A stretch of DNA of 15,641 nucleotides from Gammaproteobacteria bacterium (lineage in GTDB: Bacteria > Pseudomonadota > Gammaproteobacteria > Pseudomonadales > Pseudomonadaceae): the NCBI GenBank assembly GCA_012513235.1, contig JAAZCO010000067.1:1-15641 (forward strand). Direction: 5' to 3'. Under the pieces are notes generated by a model that saw only the letters and a list, made by a program, of their open reading frames with translations, had not been told where the DNA came from and made no database searches. A program made the position numbers and the translations under genes. Within the stretch, counting starts at the first letter, position 1, and the number at the start of each line of letters is the position of its first letter. Below are positions 7,150 to 13,729 of this stretch, piece by piece.

Positions 7150-8367
7150 ATGGCGGTTGGCTTAGGTGATTTACCGATCATGCACCCTGTGGCAGGTTTT
7201 GAGTTAGGTATTGCTAGCGCTGGGATTAAAAAGCCTGGCCGCCGTGATGTTGTGGTGATGCGTTGTGTTGAAGGTAGTACCGTAGCGGGCGTCTACACGC
7301 AGAATGCTTTTTGTGCGGCACCCGTGATCTTGTGCAAACAGCGCATGCAGTCCGCACCGCGTTACTTGGTGACCAATACCGGTAATGCTAATGCCGCTAC
7401 CGGTGAGCCGGGCCTGCAGGCAGCGAATGCGGTGTGTCAGCATTTGGCAGAATTAGTCGGTTGCCCCGTTGAGCAGGTTCTGCCTTACTCAACCGGTGTG
7501 ATTGGCGAGCTTTTGCCGGTCGCGAAAATTGCTGCTGCTTTACCCGCTGCTTTGGCTGATTTGCGCACCGATAACTGGGCTGCTGCGGGTGAAGGCATTA
7601 TGACCACCGACACCTTGCCTAAAGGTGCCAGCGTGCAGTTTGTACATGATGGCGTAACTGTGACTGTCACGGGTATCAGTAAAGGCGCAGGTATGATTCG
7701 CCCCAATATGGCGACCATGCTCGGCTATATGGCCACTGATGCTGCGGTCAGCCAAGAGATCTTGCAAAACCTCTTGCACGATGCGGCCAATAAATCATTT
7801 AACCGCATTACCATTGACGGCGACACCTCCACCAACGACTCCTGCATGTTGGTCGCTACTGGCCAAGCTGCGCTTGAGCCTATTACTGAGCCGAGCGGTG
7901 AGCTGTATAACGCGTTACGCACAGCTGTTAATCAAGTGGCTATGCAGTTGGCGCAAGCCATTGTGCGTGATGGCGAGGGTGCGACTAAGTTTGTCACAGT
8001 CAAAGTTGCAGGCGGTGGCAATCAACAAGAGTGTCTGGATGTGGCTTATGCGGTAGCGCATTCACCCTTGATTAAAACTGCGCTGTTTGCTTCTGACCCC
8101 AACTGGGGGCGTATCGTTGCTGCGATTGGTTATGCTGGCGTGCAAGGTTTAAACCCAGATTTAGTCAATGTGTTCTTGGATGATGTGTGCATTGTTAAAG
8201 ATGGTGGACGTGCACAAGATTACACCGAAGAGCAGGGTGCGGCAGTCATGCAGCAATCTGAGCTATTGATTCGTATTGAGTTGGGTCGTGGCGATTGTGT
8301 GGAAACTATTTGGACCACAGACTTATCCCACGAATATGTACGGATTAACGCTGAGTACCGCTCTTAA
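7150..8367 (+). CDS. argJ: ArgJ, glutamate N-acetyltransferase / amino-acid acetyltransferase
   Basis: ArgJ recycles the acetyl group from N-acetylornithine to glutamate in arginine synthesis. Bifunctional members can also make N-acetylglutamate from acetyl-CoA. The protein has 405 residues, the usual length. The self-cleavage site lies in KGAGMIRPNMATMLGYMATDA: the precursor is expected to be cut between A188 and T189, and T189 becomes the catalytic nucleophile of the beta chain. The oxyanion-hole segment STGVIGE is at 114-120, and the C-terminal HEYVRINAEYRS is the conserved family ending. TTGGAG sits about seven bases before the ATG. The gene is separated from secA by a terminator and has only about 36 bases to the next gene, so argJ and the nudix fusion gene probably share a transcript. 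Whether this copy is mono- or bifunctional cannot be read from the sequence. Confidence 0.98.
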   Translation: MAVGLGDLPIMHPVAGFELGIASAGIKKPGRRDVVVMRCVEGSTVAGVYTQNAFCAAPVILCKQRMQSAPRYLVTNTGNANAATGEPGLQAANAVCQHLAELVGCPVEQVLPYSTGVIGELLPVAKIAAALPAALADLRTDNWAAAGEGIMTTDTLPKGASVQFVHDGVTVTVTGISKGAGMIRPNMATMLGYMATDAAVSQEILQNLLHDAANKSFNRITIDGDTSTNDSCMLVATGQAALEPITEPSGELYNALRTAVNQVAMQLAQAIVRDGEGATKFVTVKVAGGGNQQECLDVAYAVAHSPLIKTALFASDPNWGRIVAAIGYAGVQGLNPDLVNVFLDDVCIVKDGGRAQDYTEEQGAAVMQQSELLIRIELGRGDCVETIWTTDLSHEYVRINAEYRS

Positions 8368-8403
8368 GTTGCGCGGTAAATCTTGAAGGCTGTTAGGTAA
8401 TTG

Positions 8404-9357
8404 ATGATGACAAAACGTGTGCATGTGGTCGCTGCGGTGATTCGTAATGCCCAGCAGGAGATTCTGCTGGCGCTGCGCCCCAGTGATAAACATATGGGCG
8501 GATTCTGGGAGTTTCCCGGTGGCAAATGCGAAGTCGGTGAAACGCCTGAGCAGGCCTTGGCGCGCGAACTGCAAGAAGAGTTGGGGATTGTCATCGACAG
8601 GCCGCAGCCGCTAATTCAGGTGCGCCATGATTATCCTGACCTGCATGTGTTGCTCGATGTCTATGAGGTCTTGAGCTTTAGCGGCCAAGCGCACGGTGCC
8701 GAAGGGCAGCAGGTGCGTTGGGTATCAGCAGCAGAACTGAGCGATTATCAGTTCCCTGCTGCTAATCGTACCATTGTCAGCGCAGCACAATTACCCCAGC
8801 GGTATTTGATTACTCCGGAAAATTTAAGCGTCGAGCAACTCTATGCCGGTTGTGAGCAGGCCTTAGCCGAGGGCTGTAAGCTATTACAACTGCGTGCGGC
8901 ACATTTGGCGGCAGCTGAGTACATAGCGCTAGCACAGCGCTTACAAACGCTTTGTGCTGGACGTGCGCAGTTGATGCTCAAAGGTAATTTAGCGTGGCAG
9001 ACGCAGTTTCCAGGGGCCGGCTGGCATCTGACTGCACAGCAATTGCATGAGTTGGCAGGTCAATCGCGACCGTTACCGGCAGGGCGTTTATTCGCAGCGT
9101 CCTGTCATAATGCGGCAGAGTTGGCTTTGGCAACTGAATTGCAACTGGATTTTGTCACTTTATCACCTGTGTTGCCCACGCAAACCCATCCTGGGGCGCC
9201 AACCTTGGGCTGGGAGGCTGCGCAAGAGTTGTTGCTGAACTTTAATGCGCCGGTGTTCTTGCTCGGTGGTTTAACCGAGCAGAACATGCAGCAAGCGCGC
9301 CAGATTGGCGGGCAAGGTGTGGCGGGGATTCGCGGTTTTTGGCCGCAGGTACTCTAA
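8404..9357 (+). CDS. MutT-type nudix hydrolase fused to a ThiE/TenI-like domain
   Basis: The protein has about 317 residues in two domains. Residues 1-130 are a MutT-like nudix hydrolase with a perfect nudix box at 40-62 (GKCEVGE, then RELQEELGI). Such enzymes destroy oxidised nucleotides such as 8-oxo-dGTP. Residues from about 137 to the end resemble thiamine-phosphate synthase or TenI, with SCHNAAELALA, FVTLSPVLPTQTHPG and FLLGGL. In the segment LQLRAAH (161-167) the lysine that usually follows the arginine and holds pyrophosphate is missing, so true thiamine-phosphate synthesis is doubtful. The same fusion occurs in pseudomonads, usually annotated mutT. The start is uncertain: TTG 8401, ATG 8404 and ATG 8407 follow one another, and AGGT at 8395-8398 suits either ATG. 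It lies behind argJ and converges on the adenosyltransferase gene. Confidence 0.93.
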   Translation: MMTKRVHVVAAVIRNAQQEILLALRPSDKHMGGFWEFPGGKCEVGETPEQALARELQEELGIVIDRPQPLIQVRHDYPDLHVLLDVYEVLSFSGQAHGAEGQQVRWVSAAELSDYQFPAANRTIVSAAQLPQRYLITPENLSVEQLYAGCEQALAEGCKLLQLRAAHLAAAEYIALAQRLQTLCAGRAQLMLKGNLAWQTQFPGAGWHLTAQQLHELAGQSRPLPAGRLFAASCHNAAELALATELQLDFVTLSPVLPTQTHPGAPTLGWEAAQELLLNFNAPVFLLGGLTEQNMQQARQIGGQGVAGIRGFWPQVL

Positions 9358-9394
9358 CTATAAGAGCGATGACTATAAGTGCTGTAACTATAAG
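9357..9394. repeat. Three copies of ACTATAAG at an exact 15-bp period
   Basis: The octamer ACTATAAG starts at 9357, 9372 and 9387. The seven bases between copies are only loosely conserved. The array fills nearly the whole 39-base gap between the stop codons of the convergent fusion gene and adenosyltransferase gene. No terminator hairpin is visible there. It looks like a short tandem duplication; no function is assigned. Confidence 0.75.
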
Positions 9395-9396
9395 TG

Positions 9397-9975
9397 TTAT
9401 TGCGGTTTGTCTGCTGCTTGCCAGTAAATTTCTGGACAGCCTTGGTACAGCGCCACTAAACGCCCAGCAACAAAGAGCAGGTCAGATAAGCGATTAATAT
9501 AACCGAGCATTTCCGCACGTAAGGCTTCGCTGCTGTGTAAGGCTTGGCAGCGACGCTCAGCGTTGCGCGCACTGCTACGGCAGACATGCGTTTGCGCAAT
9601 CAGACGTGAACCACCGGGCAGAATAAATTCTTTCAGTGGGCCGACCAAAACGTTCCACGCATCAATGGTTTCTTCAATGCGGGTGATTTCATTGGCGTGC
9701 AAGGCTTGATATTCAGGCATAGCCAATTCGCCGCCCATATCAAAAATACGATGCTGGCACGGCGCTAAGATATCAAGCACTTCTTGCAGCTTGGGCGCGG
9801 TGGTGACTTGCTCTTGTAGCTCGGCTAAGAGCAAACCTAGTTGACTATTAAACTCATCCAGCGCGCCAATGGCTTCAATGCGCGGATGGCTTTTATTGAC
9901 GCGGCGACCATCGGCTAAGCCGGTTTGTCCATCGTCACCGGTACGGGTGTAAATCTTGCTCAGGCGATAGCCCAT
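9397..9975 (-). CDS. Cob(I)alamin adenosyltransferase, PduO/ATR type
   Basis: This family transfers the adenosyl group of ATP to reduced cobalamin or cobinamide, making coenzyme B12, in the cytoplasm. The protein has 192 residues. The N-terminal ATP-binding signature TRTGDDGQT (10-18) is followed by GALDEFNSQLG (37-47). The helix HVCRSSARNAERR (130-142) carries the conserved R137, E140 and R141, and YINRLSDLLFVAGR (159-172) completes the active-site helices. The ATG at 9975 (MGYRLSKIYTRTGD) has GGAGA nine bases upstream. The gene lies 27 bases behind panE on the same strand and so is probably its operon partner, although no direct pathway link is obvious. Its 3' end meets the nudix fusion gene head-on. 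The PduO type is clear; whether it serves de novo synthesis or salvage is not. Confidence 0.94.
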   Translation of the reverse strand: MGYRLSKIYTRTGDDGQTGLADGRRVNKSHPRIEAIGALDEFNSQLGLLLAELQEQVTTAPKLQEVLDILAPCQHRIFDMGGELAMPEYQALHANEITRIEETIDAWNVLVGPLKEFILPGGSRLIAQTHVCRSSARNAERRCQALHSSEALRAEMLGYINRLSDLLFVAGRLVALYQGCPEIYWQAADKPQ

Positions 9976-10002
9976 GGGTGCAGTCTCCGTCTTTCAGGTG
10001 TA

Positions 10003-10929
10003 TTAAGTAGTCGGTAGCCCATGTGCGTGCAGCATATTTTGCAGTTGTTGATGCAGTGCATGCAGGGCAGGGGTTGGGCATTCTAGCGCGAGGCTCTGCG
10101 CACAAGCAAAGCCAGTGATAAAGCTGATTTCGGTGCGTCGCTGATGGTGCACATCTTGGCGCATGGACGAGGAGTTGGCAGCGGTGTTGGTGATTACGCT
10201 CCAGATACGCTGAGTTAAATCCTGTGCGGCTGCAGACTGGCCAAGCGCACACAGCAGTTGTTCCAGCTCAGCGCAGAGCGTGTTGACTTGATCAGAGTAA
10301 GTACTCAACGCACCGTTGTTGCAGTTATAGATGACGGTCAGTGGGTTGATGGCGCAATTGATCGCCAGCTTGCGCCACAGATCTTGGGCAATCTGATCGG
10401 TCCACGAGCAGGGAATCTGCGCAGCATTCAGTGCCTCTACTAGGTCGGCGGACGCAGCCTGAGCAGTGGGCTGTAAATCGCCTAGCACGGTGTGACCAGT
10501 GCCGGCAAACACAGTGTGAAAAGGCTCTGCTAAATAAGCGCCCTCAGTACTGGAGGCTGCTAAACAGCGCACCTGCGGCAGCATGCTTTGAATCGCTTGC
10601 TGACTGCCTAAGCCGTTTTGCAGCAAAATCACCACGCTGTTCGCGGTTAAGCGCTGGGCGACTTGGCTGATCGCCGTTTGTGCATCATAGGCTTTGCACG
10701 CGAGCAGTAAATACTCAATGGGTTGCGCATCGCTCGCCAGTTGTGCGGCAACTGAATAATGGCTGGTGTGTTGACGCTGGGCATCACTGAGGCCAATCCC
10801 AGGCGTTACTTGATAACGTGCAAGCGCTGCGCTGTCACGTAAAATCAGCTGTACCTGGTGCCCTTGTGCTGCTAAACGCGCCGCCCATAAGCAGCCTAAA
10901 CTGCCTGCGCCTAAAATATGCCAAGTCAT
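10003..10929 (-). CDS. panE: 2-dehydropantoate 2-reductase (ketopantoate reductase)
   Basis: PanE reduces ketopantoate to pantoate with NADPH in pantothenate (coenzyme A) synthesis. The chosen start gives 308 residues beginning MTWHILGAGSLGCLWAARLA, so the GxGxxG nucleotide-binding motif lies at 7-12 as in the family. Further marks are LLLACKAYD (74-82), LLQNGLGS (102-109) and the catalytic region LWRKLAINCAINPLT, with Lys187 as proton donor. SSSMRQD and the following RRTEI carry the substrate-binding serine and Glu267. The frame continues upstream to an ATG at 10986, but those nineteen residues have no family counterpart and would overlap the putative promoter. ATG 10932, directly before, is also possible. 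No strong ribosome site is visible. The adenosyltransferase gene follows after 27 bases, and yajQ is divergent. Confidence 0.95.
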   Translation of the reverse strand: MTWHILGAGSLGCLWAARLAAQGHQVQLILRDSAALARYQVTPGIGLSDAQRQHTSHYSVAAQLASDAQPIEYLLLACKAYDAQTAISQVAQRLTANSVVILLQNGLGSQQAIQSMLPQVRCLAASSTEGAYLAEPFHTVFAGTGHTVLGDLQPTAQAASADLVEALNAAQIPCSWTDQIAQDLWRKLAINCAINPLTVIYNCNNGALSTYSDQVNTLCAELEQLLCALGQSAAAQDLTQRIWSVITNTAANSSSMRQDVHHQRRTEISFITGFACAQSLALECPTPALHALHQQLQNMLHAHGLPTT

Positions 10930-10962
10930 CATGCTGCAACCACGCTCTAAGCTAAGCCTATC

Positions 10963-11029
10963 AATGTATAATGTGCAAACTATCATGCCAAGGCAAAACT
11001 TGGCATCATCTGCAGCAGTTATATATCTG
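10963..11029. promoter_or_regulatory. Palindrome with outward-facing -35-like boxes between panE and yajQ
   Basis: ATGCCAAG (10985-10992) and CTTGGCAT (10999-11006) form a perfect 8-bp dyad around six bases. Each arm contains TTGGCA, a 5-of-6 match to the -35 consensus TTGACA, pointing outward. On the minus strand, TATACA or TACATT follows 15 or 17 bases later, toward panE. On the plus strand, TATATC or TATCTG follows 15 or 17 bases later, toward yajQ. The dyad could be an operator for a dimeric regulator controlling both genes, or simply back-to-back promoters. No U tract follows on either strand, so it is not an intrinsic terminator. Confidence 0.4.
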
Positions 11030-11064
11030 TATTTATTTTATTAAAATATTTTTGGAGGATTACA

Positions 11065-11544
11065 ATGCCCTCATTTGATGTGGTGTCAGAACTCAACACT
11101 CACGAAGTCACCAACGCCATGGATAATGCATCCAAAGAGTTGGAGCGTCGTTATGACTTGCGCGGCAAGGCTGAACTTGAGTTTAAAGACAAGACCATTA
11201 CGTTAACCGCTGAAGCTGATTTTATGCTGGAGCAGTTAATTGAAATCGTCAAAATGGCCTTAATCAAACGTAAAATTGATGTGCAGTGCCTTGAGTACAA
11301 AGACTCTTACGGCTCAGGCAAAGTGGTTAAGCAAGAAATTATATTGCGCGAAGGCATCGATAAAGAGTTAGCTAAGAAGATCGTCTCCACCATTAAGGAG
11401 GGCAAACTTAAAGTGCAGGCTTCGATTCAAGGTGAGCAAGTGCGTGTCACCGGTAAAAAACGTGATGACCTGCAAGAAGCGATGGCGTTGTTGCGCGGTA
11501 AAGAATTGGGTATGCCGATTCAGTTTGATAACTTTAGAGACTGA
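11065..11544 (+). CDS. yajQ: YajQ family nucleotide-binding protein
   Basis: This cytoplasmic protein of 159 residues belongs to the YajQ (UPF0234/DUF520) family, which folds as two ferredoxin-like domains. Family members bind nucleotides or RNA, and in Xanthomonas YajQ has been described as a cyclic-di-GMP-responsive partner of a transcription factor. Conserved parts are PSFDVVSE at the start, TLTAEADFMLEQL, the SGKVVKQE segment, REGIDKELAKKIV and the ending VRVTGKKRDDLQEA. The ATG at 11065 has a near-ideal ribosome site, GGAGG, six bases upstream, so translation is probably strong. The gene is divergent from panE and ends in a bidirectional terminator shared with mqo. The family is certain; the job in this organism cannot be read from the sequence. 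Confidence 0.97.
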   Translation: MPSFDVVSELNTHEVTNAMDNASKELERRYDLRGKAELEFKDKTITLTAEADFMLEQLIEIVKMALIKRKIDVQCLEYKDSYGSGKVVKQEIILREGIDKELAKKIVSTIKEGKLKVQASIQGEQVRVTGKKRDDLQEAMALLRGKELGMPIQFDNFRD

Positions 11545-11586
11545 GTTCGCACTAGCGTTATGCGTTGAGATAATGACTGGTGATAC

Positions 11587-11618
11587 AAAAATGCCCGCTG
11601 CATAGCGGGCATTTTTTT
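11587..11618. terminator. Bidirectional terminator between yajQ and mqo
   Basis: AAAAATGCCCGCT and AGCGGGCATTTTT form a perfect 13-bp stem around a GCAT loop. The A run on the left and T run on the right give a U tract in either direction. It lies 42 bases after the yajQ stop and a few bases past the mqo stop, so it can end both convergent transcripts. Confidence 0.95.
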
Positions 11619-11624
11619 CAGAGC

Positions 11625-13112
11625 TTAAGCTAAATTAAGTAGCTTGTCGGAGCGCTCTTGCGTTGTGTGATACAACTCAGCATTGGTTTCCAGCTCTTTA
11701 AGTGGCGCGGGGAAGATAGCCGCCAACTTTGCATTCCATTCAGCCGACTCGCGTTGCTCTGGGAAGCAGCGTTTGAGCAGAATCAGCATAATCGATACTG
11801 TCACTGAAGCACCTGGTGAAGCACCGAGTAAAGCTGCGAGTGAGCCATCTTCTGAGCTGACCAGTTCGGTACCAAACTGCAGAATACCGCCTTTTTTCTC
11901 ATCTTTTTTGATGATCTGCACGCGCTGGCCAGCAATTTCGAGTTTCCAGTCTGCTGGATCAAGCTGCGGGTAGAAACGACGTAATGAATCCAGACGCTGT
12001 TCCATAGACTGACGCACTTCACTAATTAAGTAGCGCGTTAGATCCATGTTGTCGCGACCTACTGCCAGCATCGGCCAGATGTTGCCCAGGCGCACTGACA
12101 TGGGTAAGTCGAGGAAAGAGCCGTGTTTTAAGAACTTAGTGGTAAAGCCAGCATAAGGTCCAAAGAGTAAGGATTTTTTGCCGTCAATGACGCGTGTATC
12201 TAAGTGCGGTACCGACATCGGTGGTGAACCAACCGCCGCTAAGCTGTAAACCTTAGCTTGGTGCTGCTCAACCACTTTAGGGTTGTCACAACGCAGCCAT
12301 TGACCACTCACAGGGAAGCCGCCGTAACCCTTACCTTCAGGGATACCTGATTTTTGTAAGAGTGGCAGTGCTGCACCGCCAGCGCCTAAAAACACAAAGC
12401 GGGAAACAATTTTGCGAGTTTGTCCGTTCGTTAGGTTTTTAACCGTAACTTCCCAACCTTGTGGGCAACGCTTCAGGTCGAGCACTTTATGCTTGTAACT
12501 GAGGGTGCTGTTTTCTTGCTGATCTAAGTAGCTGAGTAGCTGGCGGGTTAAAGCACCAAAGTTGACGTCAGTACCGTTAGCGATATGCGTCGCAGCGATT
12601 TTTTCATCATCTTTACGCTCAGCCATCATCAGCGGCAGCCATTCGGCCATTTTTGCTTTATCAGTGGTGAACTCAATTTTTTCAAAAGCGTGGTGAGCTT
12701 TGAGTAACTCGGCACGTTTTTTCAGGAAAGCGATATTGTCGTCACCTTCAACGAAGCTGAGGTGCGGCACTGAGTGAATAAAGGTATCAGGATCGCCAAA
12801 AGTACCTGTTTCAACTAGGTGAGCCCAAAACTGCTTGGACTCTTCAAACATGGCATTGATATTGATTGCTTTCTTAATATCAATCGAGCCATCTGCAGCT
12901 TGTGGTGTGTAGTTGAGTTCGCATAAACCAGCGTGGCCGGTTCCTGCGTTATTCCATGGGTTGGAGCTTTCCATGGCTCCGGTTTCCATTTGTTCAACAA
13001 TTTCTAAGCGCAGGCTTGGGTCCAGCTCTTTTAGCATCACTGCTAAGGTTGCGCTCATGATGCCGGCTCCCACCAGCAGGACATCCAAAGGTGCTTGATT
13101 ATCTTGTGCCAT
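11625..13112 (-). CDS. mqo: Malate:quinone oxidoreductase
   Basis: Mqo is a peripheral inner-membrane flavoenzyme that oxidises malate to oxaloacetate and passes electrons to quinone. It can bypass the NAD-linked malate dehydrogenase of the TCA cycle. The N-terminal FAD-binding fold DVLLVGAGIMSATLAVML is at 10-27, with GAGIMSA as the dinucleotide loop. It is followed by the family signature NPWNNAGTGHAGLCELNYTP (51-70). Further conserved parts are FVFLGAGGAALPLL, SGIPEGKGYGGFPVSGQW and, near the end, GASPGASVTV. The ATG at 13112 gives 495 residues and has GGAGA nine bases upstream. A TTG seven codons earlier only extends the frame. The gene is monocistronic, ends at the shared terminator and has a long upstream region with several inverted repeats. 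Confidence 0.97.
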   Translation of the reverse strand: MAQDNQAPLDVLLVGAGIMSATLAVMLKELDPSLRLEIVEQMETGAMESSNPWNNAGTGHAGLCELNYTPQAADGSIDIKKAININAMFEESKQFWAHLVETGTFGDPDTFIHSVPHLSFVEGDDNIAFLKKRAELLKAHHAFEKIEFTTDKAKMAEWLPLMMAERKDDEKIAATHIANGTDVNFGALTRQLLSYLDQQENSTLSYKHKVLDLKRCPQGWEVTVKNLTNGQTRKIVSRFVFLGAGGAALPLLQKSGIPEGKGYGGFPVSGQWLRCDNPKVVEQHQAKVYSLAAVGSPPMSVPHLDTRVIDGKKSLLFGPYAGFTTKFLKHGSFLDLPMSVRLGNIWPMLAVGRDNMDLTRYLISEVRQSMEQRLDSLRRFYPQLDPADWKLEIAGQRVQIIKKDEKKGGILQFGTELVSSEDGSLAALLGASPGASVTVSIMLILLKRCFPEQRESAEWNAKLAAIFPAPLKELETNAELYHTTQERSDKLLNLA

Positions 13113-13200
13113 CAGTGTGTCTCCAAAATGCAACTTTTGGGCGGTACAGTAAAACTGTGACCCGCCGCGGTAAGGGTTAGATTATTGCGAAAAAATCAAT

Positions 13201-13335
13201 GCTTTAACCGCTATAAGATGGAGGACTGTTGGTGCATGGGATTGTAAACGCCAAACTATTCATTGCTTGCCACACTCTTGTGAAGTTGTGAAACCGTTTC
13301 CCGCCATCTTTTGGAGTAGCGGATCTTTAAAATGC
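13201..13335. repeat. Long-range inverted repeat enclosing 82 bases, possible structured leader or RNA
   Basis: The left arm 13203-13221 and right arm 13304-13331 pair in three blocks. AAGATGG (13215-13221) pairs with CCATCTT (13304-13310), CCGCTA (13208-13213) with TAGCGG (13317-13322), and TTTAA (13203-13207) with TTAAA (13327-13331). A final GC/GC pair closes the structure. Eighteen to twenty pairs form in total, with internal loops mainly on the right arm. The enclosed part contains a small CACA-CTCT-TGTG hairpin. On the minus strand it would lie in a long mqo leader. Neither strand shows a U-rich terminator at the end. The pairing is seen; a biological role is inference. Confidence 0.35.
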
Positions 13336-13346
13336 TTTTACCGCAG

Positions 13347-13398
13347 GCGCAGAAACAGGCTGCGCGAGAATATTACACACTATAAAAAAGTGTCGTAA
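13347..13398. repeat. Two adjacent short hairpins upstream of mqo
   Basis: GCGCAG (13347-13352) pairs with CTGCGC (13360-13365) around seven bases. Right after it, TTAC-ACACT (13373-13381) pairs with AGTGT-c-GTAA (13389-13398) around seven AT-rich bases, with one bulged C. On the minus strand the second hairpin contains TATAGT, a possible -10 box, but no fitting -35 was found. Possible operators or leader structures. Confidence 0.35.
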
Positions 13399-13467
13399 CT
13401 CAATCATTCAGTGTCGGTCTTTACGCCGTTAAATAGGGCACTTTGCAACCTCTTAGCTTTGGGGCAG

Positions 13468-13612
13468 AGTGCTATACAAGCACTGTATAAAAGCGTAGAT
13501 GAGAGGCAGCTGTACATAGTTGGTTAGCAATTATAACGATGAAATTATAAAAAACGATCATTCCGATGAAATTTCTTTAGTCGAAAGGTCGTATAAAGTG
13601 CACTTAAGCACT
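13468..13612. repeat. Two copies of the dyad AGTGC...GCACT
   Basis: AGTGC-N7-GCACT lies at 13468-13484 and AGTGC-N6-GCACT at 13597-13612, with about 130 bases between their starts. The first is followed, and the second preceded, by the octamer-like string GTATAAA. Two near-identical dyads in one non-coding region suggest binding sites for a dimeric regulator of the lipoprotein gene or mqo. The spacer differs by one base, which weakens that reading. Confidence 0.4.
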
Positions 13613-13729
13613 ATTGAGTGAGTTTTTGACGATTAAAAATACAGTATAAGTCTGCATAACGCTTTGTGCTGTGCAAGTGCGCGCAGCTTGGTTAAACTTC
13701 AATACATTCAACTGTTTTAGGGAGTTTAC

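Larger units (their letters stand above)
13113..13729. other. 617-base mqo/lipoprotein intergenic region without a recognised gene
   Basis: No convincing protein gene, tRNA or known small RNA was recognised here. The region holds the leaders and promoters of two divergent genes. Near mqo, bases 13141-13165 form an imperfect hairpin with ACAGT/ACTGT as its tip and GGT/ACC below. Farther up are a long-range inverted repeat, two short hairpins and two AGTGC dyads, listed separately. Also seen are a 10-base direct repeat, CGATGAAATT, at 13537 and 13564, and AGTGTCG at 13389 and 13410, exactly 21 bases apart. For the lipoprotein gene, TATAAG at 13645-13650 could be a -10 box, with no good -35 at standard spacing. 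The longest small frame noted, 17 codons from ATG 13332, has weak support. Confidence 0.6.

Noticed and set aside
13219..13325. Several GGA triplets suggesting an RsmY/RsmZ-like small RNA
   Set aside because: The triplets do not sit in clear hairpin loops and no terminator follows on the plus strand; no match to the known small RNAs could be recognised.
13332..13385. 17-codon frame MLLPQAQKQAAREYYTL in the mqo/lipoprotein gap
   Set aside because: The ribosome site is weak and the frame overlaps two hairpins; too short to support without conservation data.
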